The notes beneath the pieces are model-generated. The model saw nothing but the letters and a program-made list of their open reading frames with translations, made no database searches and was not told where the DNA came from. A stretch of 64,000 nt of DNA from Mycolicibacterium sp. TY81 (GTDB taxonomy: Bacteria; Actinomycetota; Actinomycetes; Mycobacteriales; Mycobacteriaceae), in the NCBI RefSeq assembly GCF_018326285.1, contig NZ_AP023362.1, positions 1,922,001 through 1,986,000 of the forward strand, in the 5' to 3' direction. Shown here piece after piece: positions 54,433 through 62,774 of the stretch. Within the stretch, counting starts at the first letter, position 1, and each line of letters starts with the position of its first letter. The translations under genes and the position numbers were made by a program.

Positions 54433-55283
54433 CGGCGATAGCCGCGGTGTCGGCGGCACCGGTGCTGCCGGTCGAGGCTGACCTGCCGCGGCAGCGCGGA
54501 TCCGCAAAGTGGCGCAGTTACCTCGTCAAGGCGCTGTCGGTCGTTGCGGCCGTGGGCATCTGGCAGCTGCTGACGGCCAATCACGTCCGGTTCTGGCTGC
54601 GTTTCGACAACCTGCCGACGGTGACCCAGATCGCCGCGAAATTCGTCGACCGCCTCGGCGCCACGCAGTACTGGCTGGACCTGACGCAGTCGGTGATCCG
54701 GATCGTCAGCGGCTTCGGGCTGGCGGCGGTGATCGGCGCCGCCGTCGGTATCGCGCTGGGCCGGTCGCGGTTGTTCGCCGACATCGTGGGGCCGCTGACC
54801 GAGTTGGCGCGGCCGATCCCGGCCATCGCGCTGGTGCCGGTCGCCATCCTGCTGTTCCCGACCGACGAGGCCGGCATCGTGTTCATCACGTTCCTGGCGG
54901 CGTTCTTCCCGATCATGGTCAGCACCCGGCACGCCGTGCGGGCGCTGCCGACACTGTGGGAGGACTCGGTGCGGACGCTCGGCGGCAGTCGCTGGGATGT
55001 GTTGCGGCAGGTCCTGTTTCCGGGTGTCCTGCCCGGGCTGTTCGGCGGTCTGTCGGTCGGTATGGGCGTGGCCTGGATCTGTGTGGTGTCCGCGGAGATG
55101 ATCTCCGGCCGGCTCGGCGTCGGGTACCGCACCTGGCAGGCGTACACGGTGCTGGACTACCCGAGCGTCTTCGTCGGCATCATCACGATCGGCGCGCTGG
55201 GCTTCGGCACGGCGGCTGCGGTGGAACTGATCGGCCGGCGACTGACCCGCTGGTTGCCGCGCGGTGAGGAGAATGCGCGATGA
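54429..55283 (+). CDS. ABC transporter permease (SsuC/TauC type)
   Basis: This 284-residue inner-membrane permease of the BPD_transp_1 family has about six hydrophobic segments after a 30-residue cytoplasmic tail. The ATPase-coupling EAA-like loop is V-R-T-L-G-G-S-R-W-D-V-L-R-Q-V-L-F-P at about 180. The sequence is closest in style to sulfonate, taurine and nitrate permeases. Both ends overlap the neighbours by 4 bp, so binding protein, permease and ATPase are one transporter. Confidence 0.9.
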   Translation: MTAIAAVSAAPVLPVEADLPRQRGSAKWRSYLVKALSVVAAVGIWQLLTANHVRFWLRFDNLPTVTQIAAKFVDRLGATQYWLDLTQSVIRIVSGFGLAAVIGAAVGIALGRSRLFADIVGPLTELARPIPAIALVPVAILLFPTDEAGIVFITFLAAFFPIMVSTRHAVRALPTLWEDSVRTLGGSRWDVLRQVLFPGVLPGLFGGLSVGMGVAWICVVSAEMISGRLGVGYRTWQAYTVLDYPSVFVGIITIGALGFGTAAAVELIGRRLTRWLPRGEENAR

Positions 55284-56023
55284 CTGCGGTACTCACTGCG
55301 GGTCTCCGGCTGGAGTTGGATCGGATTCGGCTGTCCTACACCGGCGAGCCGGTGGTGGACGGGTTGAGCCTGACGGTCCAGCCGGGGGAGATCCTGGTGC
55401 TGACCGGCCCGTCGGGCTGCGGCAAGTCGACGGTGCTGCGGGCGCTGGCCGGGCTGCTGAAGCCCGACGCCGGGCGGGTGCTGGCGGACGGTGAGCTGGT
55501 GACCACCACGTCGCGGGACCGCGGCATGGTGTTCCAGGACAGCGCGTTGTTGCCGTGGCGCACAGTGCGATCCAACATCGAGCTGGCGCTGCAGCTGCGC
55601 GGGGTGCCGCGCGCCGGGCGCCGCGAACGTGCCGAACGCTGGATCGACGAGGTCGGGCTCACCGGGTTCGCCGATTTTCTGCCGAAGAGCCTGTCCGGCG
55701 GTATGCGCCAGCGGGTCCAGCTGGCGCGTGGTCTGGCCGGTGCGCCGCGGGCCGTTCTGATGGACGAGCCCTTCGGCGCCCTGGACGCCAAGACCCGACA
55801 TGCCATGCAGGCGTTGCTGATCGACACCTGGCAGGCCCATCCGACCACCATCGTGTTCGTCACGCATGACGTCGACGAAGCCCTCGCCCTGGGTGACCGG
55901 GTGGCGGTCCTCGGCCGCGCCGGCCAGCCGCTACGTGCGCTGCTGGACGTCCCCAGCCCCCGCGACGCCGAAATCTCCCGCACCGAACTGCGGGCCGAAA
56001 TCCTTGGAGCACTACACCAATGA
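55280..56023 (+). CDS. ABC transporter ATP-binding protein (SsuB/TauB type)
   Basis: This 247-residue ABC ATPase has Walker A G-P-S-G-C-G-K-S-T (about 43-51), Q-loop V-F-Q-D-S-A-L-L-P-W, signature L-S-G-G-M-R-Q-R and Walker B A-V-L-M-D-E-P-F-G-A-L-D. The V-F-Q-D...L-L-P-W form is typical of the sulfonate/nitrate/taurine importer group. Start and stop overlap the permease and flavoprotein genes by 4 bp. Confidence 0.93.
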   Translation: MTAVLTAGLRLELDRIRLSYTGEPVVDGLSLTVQPGEILVLTGPSGCGKSTVLRALAGLLKPDAGRVLADGELVTTTSRDRGMVFQDSALLPWRTVRSNIELALQLRGVPRAGRRERAERWIDEVGLTGFADFLPKSLSGGMRQRVQLARGLAGAPRAVLMDEPFGALDAKTRHAMQALLIDTWQAHPTTIVFVTHDVDEALALGDRVAVLGRAGQPLRALLDVPSPRDAEISRTELRAEILGALHQ

Positions 56024-58731
56024 GCACGCTGGAGATTCCAGACCTCGCCGATGCCGTCCGCCTCGACTGTGACGTCCTGGTGATCGGCGGCGGCACCGCC
56101 GGCACCATGGCGGCCCTGACCGCCGCCGAGAACGGCGCCCAGGTCCTGCTGCTGGAGAAGGCGCACGTGCGCCATTCCGGTGCTCTGGCCATGGGTATGG
56201 ACGGCGTCAACAACGCCGTCGTCCCGGGCAAGGCCACCCCGGAGGACTACGTCGCCGAGATCACCCGGGCCAACGACGGAATCGTCAACCAGCGCACCAT
56301 CTATCAGACCGCGACGCGCGGTTTCGCCATGGTGCAGCGTCTCGAGCGCTACGGCGTGAAGTTCGAGAAGGACGAGCACGGCGAGTACGCGGTGCGTCGC
56401 GTGCACCGCTCCGGCTCGTACGTGCTGCCGATGCCCGAGGGCAAGGACGTCAAGAAGGCGCTGTACCGCGTGATGCGGCAGAAGTCGATCCGGGAGAAGC
56501 TGCGCATCGAGAACCGGCTGATGCCGGTGCGTGTCCTGACCGCGAACGGGCGGGCGGTGGGCGCGGCCGCGTTCAACACGCGCACAGGCGAATTCGTCAC
56601 GGTGGCAGCCAAGGCCGTCATTCTGGCGACGGGGGCCAGCGGCCGGCTCGGCCTGCCCGCGTCCGGGTACCTCTACGGCACCTACGAGAACCCGACCAAC
56701 GCCGGCGACGGCTACTCCATGGCGTATCACGCGGGGGCCGAGCTCTCCGGTATCGAGTGCTTCCAGGTGAACCCGTTGATCAAGGATTACAACGGCCCGG
56801 CCTGTGCCTACGTCGCGAATCCCTTCGGCGGATACCAGGTGAACGCGCTGGGGGAGCGGTTCGTCGACTCGGACTACTGGTCGGGCCAGATGATGGCCGA
56901 GGTCAAGAGCGAGATCGAATCGGCGCGCGGCCCGATCTACCTCAAGGTCACCCACCTGCCGGACGAGACCATCACCGCGATGGAGAACATCCTGCACACC
57001 ACCGAGCGACCGACGCGCGGCACCTTCCACGCGAACCGCGGCCACGATTACCGCACTCACGACATCGAGATGCACATCTCGGAGATCGGTTTGTGCAGTG
57101 GGCATTCGGCGTCCGGCGTCTGGGTCGACGAGCATGCCCGCACCACCGTGCCCGGGCTGTACGCGGCCGGCGACATGGCGTGCGTCCCGCACAATTACAT
57201 GATCGGCGCGTTCGTCTACGGGGACCTCGCCGGCGAACACGCCGCGTCCACGCTCGCCGATGTCGAAGCGCCCGTGGACCTTCCGCAGGACCAGCTGGCC
57301 GAGGCGCACGAACTTATCTACCGTCCCCTGCGGCATCCGGACGGGCCGCCACAGCCGCAGGTCGAATACAAGCTGCGCCGCTTCGTCAACGACTATGTGG
57401 CCCCGCCCAAGACGGCCACCAAGCTGTCGATCGCGGTCCGCACGTTCGAGCGGATGGCCGAGGAGATCGAGCAGATGGGTGCCCGCACCCCGCATGAACT
57501 GATGCGGACGGTCGAGGTGTCGTTCATCCGGGACTGCGCCGAGATGGCGGCCCGGTCGTCGCTCACCCGGACCGAATCACGGTGGGGTCTGTACCACGAT
57601 CGTGCCGACATCCCCGAGCGCGACGACGAGCAGTGGCGCTATCACCTGAACCTGCGCAAGGGCCAGGACGGTGAGATGGAGTTCCTGAAACGGCCGGTGG
57701 CACCGTATTTCGTGCCGGTGCCCGACCTGGACCACCTGCCGTCGGACCATGCAGTGCAGCATGTGCACCAGCCGGATCTGGTCGGCGGCAAGGCACCGGC
57801 GACCGCAGGCTCGCGGCTGCGCCCGGCCGACCCGGCGACGCCGCCGTCCCCGCGCATCGCTGCCGTGGTGGCGCTGGAAGAGCCGGTGCTCTCCGACCTC
57901 ACCGAATACCTGCAGGACGCCGACGCGGGTGTCCGGCGAGCTGCCGTCGCCGTGCTGGTGGAGAACCTGCCGGACGGCTACCAGCCGGACCTGGTCGCCG
58001 CGCTCGGTGACGCCGACGGCGCGGTGCGCGCGGAGAGTGCCCACGCCTTGCGCGAACTCGTCGAGGTGCTGCCCGACCCCGCGGCGGTCGCGCCGTACCT
58101 GACCTCCGCCGACCCGGTGGTGCGGGCTGTGACGCTGTACGTGCTGAGCTCGCGCCGGGTCGGGGCGGCCCCGGATTACCGTGCCGCCGTGACAGATTCG
58201 GATCACCGCGTGCGGATCGAGGCCGTGCGTGCGCTGGTCTCCGTCGATGACGTCGACGGGGTGGCCGCGGCCGCCGCCGACGACAACCGCGAGGTGCGGA
58301 TCGCCGCCGGGAACGGCCTGGCCACGCTCCGGTCGGGTGCCGACACCGTGCGGCAGCTGGTGGCCGACCGTGACCCGCTGGTGCGGGCGGCGGCGCTCGC
58401 CGCGCTGGCCGCCGTCGGCTGTGCCGAGCAGGACGTGCCGGAAGTGCAACGCGCCCTTCGGGAGCCAGCGTGGCAGATTCGTCAGGGTGCGGTGCGGGCA
58501 CTGTCGGGCGCGGCACCGGAGGTTGCCGTCGAACCCTTGTCGCAGGCGCTGCACGACCCGCACCTGGACGTGCGCAAGGCCGCGGTGCTGAGCCTGACGC
58601 GGTGGGCCGACTCCGAGGAGGCCGCGCGGACCGCGCTCGGTATCGCGCTGGAAGACGGCGACGCCGACGTGCGGGCCTACGCCCGCCACGCGCTCGGTGA
58701 CGCCGCGCGGCACGTGCTGGCGGGTTCCTGA
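56020..58731 (+). CDS. AprA/fumarate-reductase-like flavoprotein with C-terminal HEAT repeats
   Basis: This is a 903-residue fusion. Residues 1 to about 590 are an FAD flavoprotein of the succinate dehydrogenase/fumarate reductase superfamily: G-G-G-T-A-G at 23-28, C-terminal FAD block G-L-Y-A-A-G-D-M-A. It looks nearest to adenylylsulfate reductase AprA: N64/N65 in a G-V-N-N-A-V block and H362 in C-S-G-H-S-A-S-G-V-W fall where AprA has its substrate asparagine and histidine (from memory). Residues about 620-900 are 8-9 PBS-lyase-type HEAT repeats of about 31 residues (D-A-D-A-G-V-R-R-A-A-V-A-V-L). No signal peptide, so cytoplasmic. The last 55 bp overlap the convergent amidase. Confidence 0.85.
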   Translation: MSTLEIPDLADAVRLDCDVLVIGGGTAGTMAALTAAENGAQVLLLEKAHVRHSGALAMGMDGVNNAVVPGKATPEDYVAEITRANDGIVNQRTIYQTATRGFAMVQRLERYGVKFEKDEHGEYAVRRVHRSGSYVLPMPEGKDVKKALYRVMRQKSIREKLRIENRLMPVRVLTANGRAVGAAAFNTRTGEFVTVAAKAVILATGASGRLGLPASGYLYGTYENPTNAGDGYSMAYHAGAELSGIECFQVNPLIKDYNGPACAYVANPFGGYQVNALGERFVDSDYWSGQMMAEVKSEIESARGPIYLKVTHLPDETITAMENILHTTERPTRGTFHANRGHDYRTHDIEMHISEIGLCSGHSASGVWVDEHARTTVPGLYAAGDMACVPHNYMIGAFVYGDLAGEHAASTLADVEAPVDLPQDQLAEAHELIYRPLRHPDGPPQPQVEYKLRRFVNDYVAPPKTATKLSIAVRTFERMAEEIEQMGARTPHELMRTVEVSFIRDCAEMAARSSLTRTESRWGLYHDRADIPERDDEQWRYHLNLRKGQDGEMEFLKRPVAPYFVPVPDLDHLPSDHAVQHVHQPDLVGGKAPATAGSRLRPADPATPPSPRIAAVVALEEPVLSDLTEYLQDADAGVRRAAVAVLVENLPDGYQPDLVAALGDADGAVRAESAHALRELVEVLPDPAAVAPYLTSADPVVRAVTLYVLSSRRVGAAPDYRAAVTDSDHRVRIEAVRALVSVDDVDGVAAAAADDNREVRIAAGNGLATLRSGADTVRQLVADRDPLVRAAALAALAAVGCAEQDVPEVQRALREPAWQIRQGAVRALSGAAPEVAVEPLSQALHDPHLDVRKAAVLSLTRWADSEEAARTALGIALEDGDADVRAYARHALGDAARHVLAGS

Positions 58732-60125
58732 ATCCGCGCGAACGGCCGCTCGGCTTCCAGGAGGAAGGCCAGTTCGAGCAGCGTGCGCTCGTCGCCGTAG
58801 GCGCCGGACAGTTGCACGCCGACCGGTAGGCCGTCGGGAGACTGGTGCAACGGCAACGAGATCGCCGGTGTACCCGCGATGTTGTTGAGCGGCGTGTAGG
58901 CGACATACCGGCGCAGGCGGTCGATCAGCTCGGGGAAGTCGACGGTCGGTGCGATGTAGCCGAGCCGCGGCGTGGTGTGCGAAAGCACCGGCGACAGCAC
59001 GACTTCGTGCCGAGCGAACATCTGCGCGTACTGGTGGGCGACGCGCCGTAGGCGCAGCAGCGCGCCTGGGGTGCGGTGCAGGTGGCGCCGGTGGTGCGCG
59101 CGCAGCCCCAGGCTCAGGCCGTCGGCCTTGGCCGCATCGAACGACCGGTCGAGGATCAAGCGGCCGGTACCGACCGCGAGATCGGCCAGCAGCGCCCAGT
59201 ACTGGACGAAGTCGTCGGCGAACTGGGCGGTGACCGGCAGCGTGATCGGCTCGACGATATGACCGGCGGCCTCCAGCACCGCCGCGGTATCTTCGACGGC
59301 CGCGCGGGTGGCGTCGTCGACCGGCTCGCCGGTGACGCTGTCGAACAGCACACCGACGCGCAGGGTCCGTTGCGCCGGCCCGCTCACCCGGCCGATTGGT
59401 GCGAGTTTCGGATTACGCCAATGGTTCTCGCACGCGGCGACGAACGCGGCGGTGTCGCGGACGCTGCGGGTCAGGACGCCCTCGGAGATCATGTTGATCG
59501 GCAGATGCCGGGCCTGCTCGCCGTCGCGGTGCCGGCCCCGGCTCGGCTTGAGCCCGACCAGGCCCGCGCAGGCGGCGGGAATGCGGATGGAGCCGCCGCC
59601 GTCGTTGGCGTGGGCGATGGGCACGACGCCCGCGGCGACCAGGGCGGCCGATCCGCCCGACGAGGCGCCGACGGAGTATTCGGTGTTCCAGGGGTTCCGG
59701 ACCGGCGGCTCCGTCATGTACTCCGTGGTGGCGTTGAAACCGAATTCGGGCATCCGCGTCTTGCCCAGCAGCGTCAGCCCGGTACTGAGCAACTGCGCCG
59801 CGTATGCGCCGTCCCGCTTCGCAGGCCGGGCCGTGAACGCCTCCGAACCGTGCGTGGTCGGCAGCCCGGCGACGTCGGTGTTGTCCTTGATGAAGGTTGG
59901 CACACCGAAGAACTCGGCACCCGGGTCGGTGCCGTGCCGCGGCGGCAGCTCGCATGCCACCGCCCGCAGCTCGGGGTCGGCCAGCTGCGCCCGGGCGTGC
60001 GCGGCGGCAGCCAGTTCGTCCGGGCTGACCTGCCGGTCCCGCACCAACCGGGCCAGGCCGACGGCGTCGTGGTCACCGAGCGCGTCATCGCCGAAGGCGT
60101 GGATCGTCGTCATGCGTGCCCTCAT
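58677..60125 (-). CDS. Amidase signature family protein
   Basis: This 482-residue amidase-signature hydrolase uses a Ser-cisSer-Lys triad. The lysine is in T-F-I-K-D-N-T-D-V-A-G, the serine block in V-G-A-S-S-G-G-S-A-A-L-V-A-A-G, and the nucleophile in G-G-G-S-I-R-I-P-A. The substrate is unknown. ATG 60125 overlaps the upstream lactone-oxidase stop (ATGA); a second ATG at 60113 is possible. It is the third gene of a minus-strand operon with the racemase-like and lactone-oxidase genes. The C-terminal 18 codons overlap the flavoprotein gene on the other strand. Confidence 0.88.
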   Translation of the reverse strand: MRARMTTIHAFGDDALGDHDAVGLARLVRDRQVSPDELAAAAHARAQLADPELRAVACELPPRHGTDPGAEFFGVPTFIKDNTDVAGLPTTHGSEAFTARPAKRDGAYAAQLLSTGLTLLGKTRMPEFGFNATTEYMTEPPVRNPWNTEYSVGASSGGSAALVAAGVVPIAHANDGGGSIRIPAACAGLVGLKPSRGRHRDGEQARHLPINMISEGVLTRSVRDTAAFVAACENHWRNPKLAPIGRVSGPAQRTLRVGVLFDSVTGEPVDDATRAAVEDTAAVLEAAGHIVEPITLPVTAQFADDFVQYWALLADLAVGTGRLILDRSFDAAKADGLSLGLRAHHRRHLHRTPGALLRLRRVAHQYAQMFARHEVVLSPVLSHTTPRLGYIAPTVDFPELIDRLRRYVAYTPLNNIAGTPAISLPLHQSPDGLPVGVQLSGAYGDERTLLELAFLLEAERPFARIQEPASTCRAASPSAWRA

Positions 60126-61420
60126 TCTCCGAGTACCCGGTGCAGGTAGTCATTTGTGAATGTTCTTCTGGGGTCGAGCTTTTCGCGCACCGCGAGGAAG
60201 TCGTCGAACCGCGGGTAGGTGTCGCGCAGGTCCGCCGCGGTGCGGCCATGCATCTTGCCCCAGTGCGGACGCCCGTCGTAGCGGCGCATGATCTGCTCGA
60301 CCGCGCGGAAGTACTCGGTCGGGTCGTCGCGCACATAGCGGTGCACCGCGATGTACGCGCTGCGGCGGCCGTACGCGGTGGACAGCCAGTTCTCGTCGTC
60401 GGCGGCGGCACGGACCTCGATGGGAAAGCCGATGCGCCAACCCCGTTGGGCGATCAGGCTGCGCACCTCGTCGAATGCGGCGCCCACCGACTCGTAAGGG
60501 ACGGCGTACTCCATCTCGCGGAACCGCACCCTTCGTGGTGAGGTGAACACGCGGTCGGAGCGCTGGGTGTGCTCACGGTCGGACAGGAACCGGGTGACGG
60601 TGCGGTTCAGTGTGGGCACGGTGGACGGCAGCGCGCTGCCGACGGCGCAGATCGCTCCCAGCACGCCGTTCTCGATCAGTTCCTCCTCGACCCATTGCGA
60701 CACCCGGTTGGTGGACTCCAGCGGGGTGTAGGCGGGCAGCCGGATATTGGCCTTGGTGAACGCGGTATCGGTGTGCGGAAACCAGAAGAACTCGAAATGG
60801 TCTGTGTGCGTGCAGCGTTCATCGAATGTCGCGACGACGTCGTCGATCGGTTCGACGCGTTCGATGGCGTGGATCGCGAAGCTCGGGACGCACTGCAGCG
60901 TCACCTCGACGATGATGCCCAGTGCGCCCAGGCCGACGCGCGCCGCCGGCAGCAACTCGCTGCTCTGCTCCTCGTCGATGCGGACCAGTTCGCCGGTGCC
61001 CGACACCAGGGTCAGCCCGACGACCTGCGTCGCCAGGCCGCCGAAGGCCAGGCCGGTGCCATGCGTGCCGGTCGAGATGGCGCCGGAGATGGTCTGGCGG
61101 TCGATGTCGCCCATGTTCTCGAGCGCGAGCCCGTGCCGCGCCAGTAGCTGCGTCAGCTGCCACAGCGGAGTGCCGCCGCCGACGGTGACCTGCCTGCGCT
61201 CCCGGTCGACGCTGATCACGCCGGCCAGGGCGCCCAGGTCCACCTGGATGTCGGGAGCGACGGCGATGCCGGTGAAGCTGTGCCCGGACCCGACGACCTT
61301 GATCAGCCGGCCGGTCGCCGTCGCGCGGGTGACGGCGTCACACACCGCCTCGATCGTGCTGGGCCGCAGGACTTCCGTCGGGTTGGCGGTCTCGCAGCGT
61401 CCCCAGTTGGTCCAGCTCAC
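60122..61420 (-). CDS. L-gulono/D-arabinono-1,4-lactone oxidase family FAD protein
   Basis: This 432-residue VAO-type flavoprotein closely resembles M. tuberculosis Rv1771, described as an L-gulono-1,4-lactone dehydrogenase. The FAD domain has V-V-G-S-G-H-S-F-T-G-I-A, with the histidine that carries flavin in some family members, and G-A-I-S-T-G-T-H-G-T-G. The C-terminal ALO domain has H-F-E-F-F-W-F-P, M-E-Y-A-V-P-Y and G-R-P-H-W-G-K-M-H. GTG 61420 overlaps the upstream stop (GTGA) and gives the expected length; the longer open frame to 61540 is not coding. Confidence 0.9.
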   Translation of the reverse strand: MSWTNWGRCETANPTEVLRPSTIEAVCDAVTRATATGRLIKVVGSGHSFTGIAVAPDIQVDLGALAGVISVDRERRQVTVGGGTPLWQLTQLLARHGLALENMGDIDRQTISGAISTGTHGTGLAFGGLATQVVGLTLVSGTGELVRIDEEQSSELLPAARVGLGALGIIVEVTLQCVPSFAIHAIERVEPIDDVVATFDERCTHTDHFEFFWFPHTDTAFTKANIRLPAYTPLESTNRVSQWVEEELIENGVLGAICAVGSALPSTVPTLNRTVTRFLSDREHTQRSDRVFTSPRRVRFREMEYAVPYESVGAAFDEVRSLIAQRGWRIGFPIEVRAAADDENWLSTAYGRRSAYIAVHRYVRDDPTEYFRAVEQIMRRYDGRPHWGKMHGRTAADLRDTYPRFDDFLAVREKLDPRRTFTNDYLHRVLGE

Positions 61421-62673
61421 AGGAACGTCTTCCCTTCGCCTCGATAGGTGAGTGCCGTGCCGACGGTCGTGCCGGCATCGACCATGGCGAACGCGTCGAC
61501 GTGCTCGCTGAGCTCGCCGGCCTTGCAGTGCCGGAACCACACGCGGTCACCGACGTTCAGTGCGGCAGCGGATTTTCCGGCCACGGGCGTCTGCACTTCG
61601 CCGGCCATCTCGGCGGACAGCAGACTCAGCCCCGGTGGCCAGACCGGCAGCGGCACGCGGTCCCGGGCCGGTGGTCCGGAGGCGATCCAGCCGCCGCCCA
61701 GCACTGTCGCGATCTGCGGCGTGGGCTTGCGCACCACGGACAGCGCGAATGCCGCGGCCGGGGCCGGGGTGAAGCCCTGGTAGGTGTCGAACAGGTGCGG
61801 GCCGAAAAGCCCACTGCCCGCTGCGATCTCGGTGACCGCCGGATCCGAGGCGGTGAATTCGATGGACCCGGTCCCGCCGCCGTTGACGAATTCGAGCTCG
61901 GCCACCTGCCGGACTGCGGCCACCGCGAGGCCGCGGCGCTCGAGCAGTTCGTCCTTGGAGCGGCGCTGCATCCACCGGATGAGCTGGGACCGCGCGGCCT
62001 GGCCGCGGACATCGTCACCGACCCCGGCGATCTGGGCCTCGTAGGACATCAGGCCCACCAGCGTGAAGCCGGGGCGGCCGGTGATCGCAGCGGCCAGGGC
62101 GCGGGCCTGCGCCGCGGTGTGCACGGGGGAGCGGCGCACCCCGAGGTGGCCGAGTACCGGTGCCTGCCACGAGGCGTCGAGGTCCAGGCAGACGCGCAGT
62201 GCCGGACGCGTCGACGGCGCGGCGACGCTGTCCACCAGGTCGAGCTGGGCGAGGGAGTCCACCATGAGCGTCACGCGCGCCGCCAGCTCCGGTGCCGACG
62301 CCAGCCGGGCGATCGCGGTGCGGTCGGCCGTCGGGTAGCCGACGACGACGTCGTCGTGCGGTGGGTGCTCGGCGTCGCCTGCGGCCAGCCACAGGGCTTC
62401 GGGCAATGTGAACGCCAGTACCCCCGCGTAGCCATCGAGGGCCGTGACGGCGTCCAGGATCGTCCGTGACCGGACCGATTTGGACGCCACTCGGATCGGC
62501 GTTCCTGCCGCGCGGCGGCGCAGGTCGTGCGCGTTGTGGTGCAGCGCAGCGAGATCGACGGCGGCGAGCGGCGTCTCCAGGTGCGCGGTGGCGGCGGTCA
62601 ATGCCGGCCAGTAGATCTCCGGACGTGCCCACGACCCCTCGACGGAAGGCGGCTTCGACAGATCGACCGGCAT
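61417..62673 (-). CDS. Alanine-racemase-fold PLP protein (Rv1769-like)
   Basis: This 418-residue type III PLP enzyme has an alanine-racemase-type N-terminal barrel: the PLP lysine is in R-V-A-S-K-S-V-R-S. The C-terminal part resembles the D-serine dehydratase/D-threonine aldolase group, with F-R-H-C-K-A-G-E-L as a possible metal site. It resembles Rv1769, which lies near Rv1771 in M. tuberculosis, so this gene pair is conserved. The reaction is not established. ATG 62673 (M-P-V-D-L) is preferred over the in-frame extension to 62760, which would cross the shared promoter with araC. Confidence 0.85.
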   Translation of the reverse strand: MPVDLSKPPSVEGSWARPEIYWPALTAATAHLETPLAAVDLAALHHNAHDLRRRAAGTPIRVASKSVRSRTILDAVTALDGYAGVLAFTLPEALWLAAGDAEHPPHDDVVVGYPTADRTAIARLASAPELAARVTLMVDSLAQLDLVDSVAAPSTRPALRVCLDLDASWQAPVLGHLGVRRSPVHTAAQARALAAAITGRPGFTLVGLMSYEAQIAGVGDDVRGQAARSQLIRWMQRRSKDELLERRGLAVAAVRQVAELEFVNGGGTGSIEFTASDPAVTEIAAGSGLFGPHLFDTYQGFTPAPAAAFALSVVRKPTPQIATVLGGGWIASGPPARDRVPLPVWPPGLSLLSAEMAGEVQTPVAGKSAAALNVGDRVWFRHCKAGELSEHVDAFAMVDAGTTVGTALTYRGEGKTFL

Positions 62674-62774
62674 TGACCACACCATGGATCGGGAGCTAAC
62701 CGCATGTCGATGGGTGCGCACGAGGGCATCGGTGACCACAATGGGGGGAAATCCGGACACGTGTTGGAGGTGGG

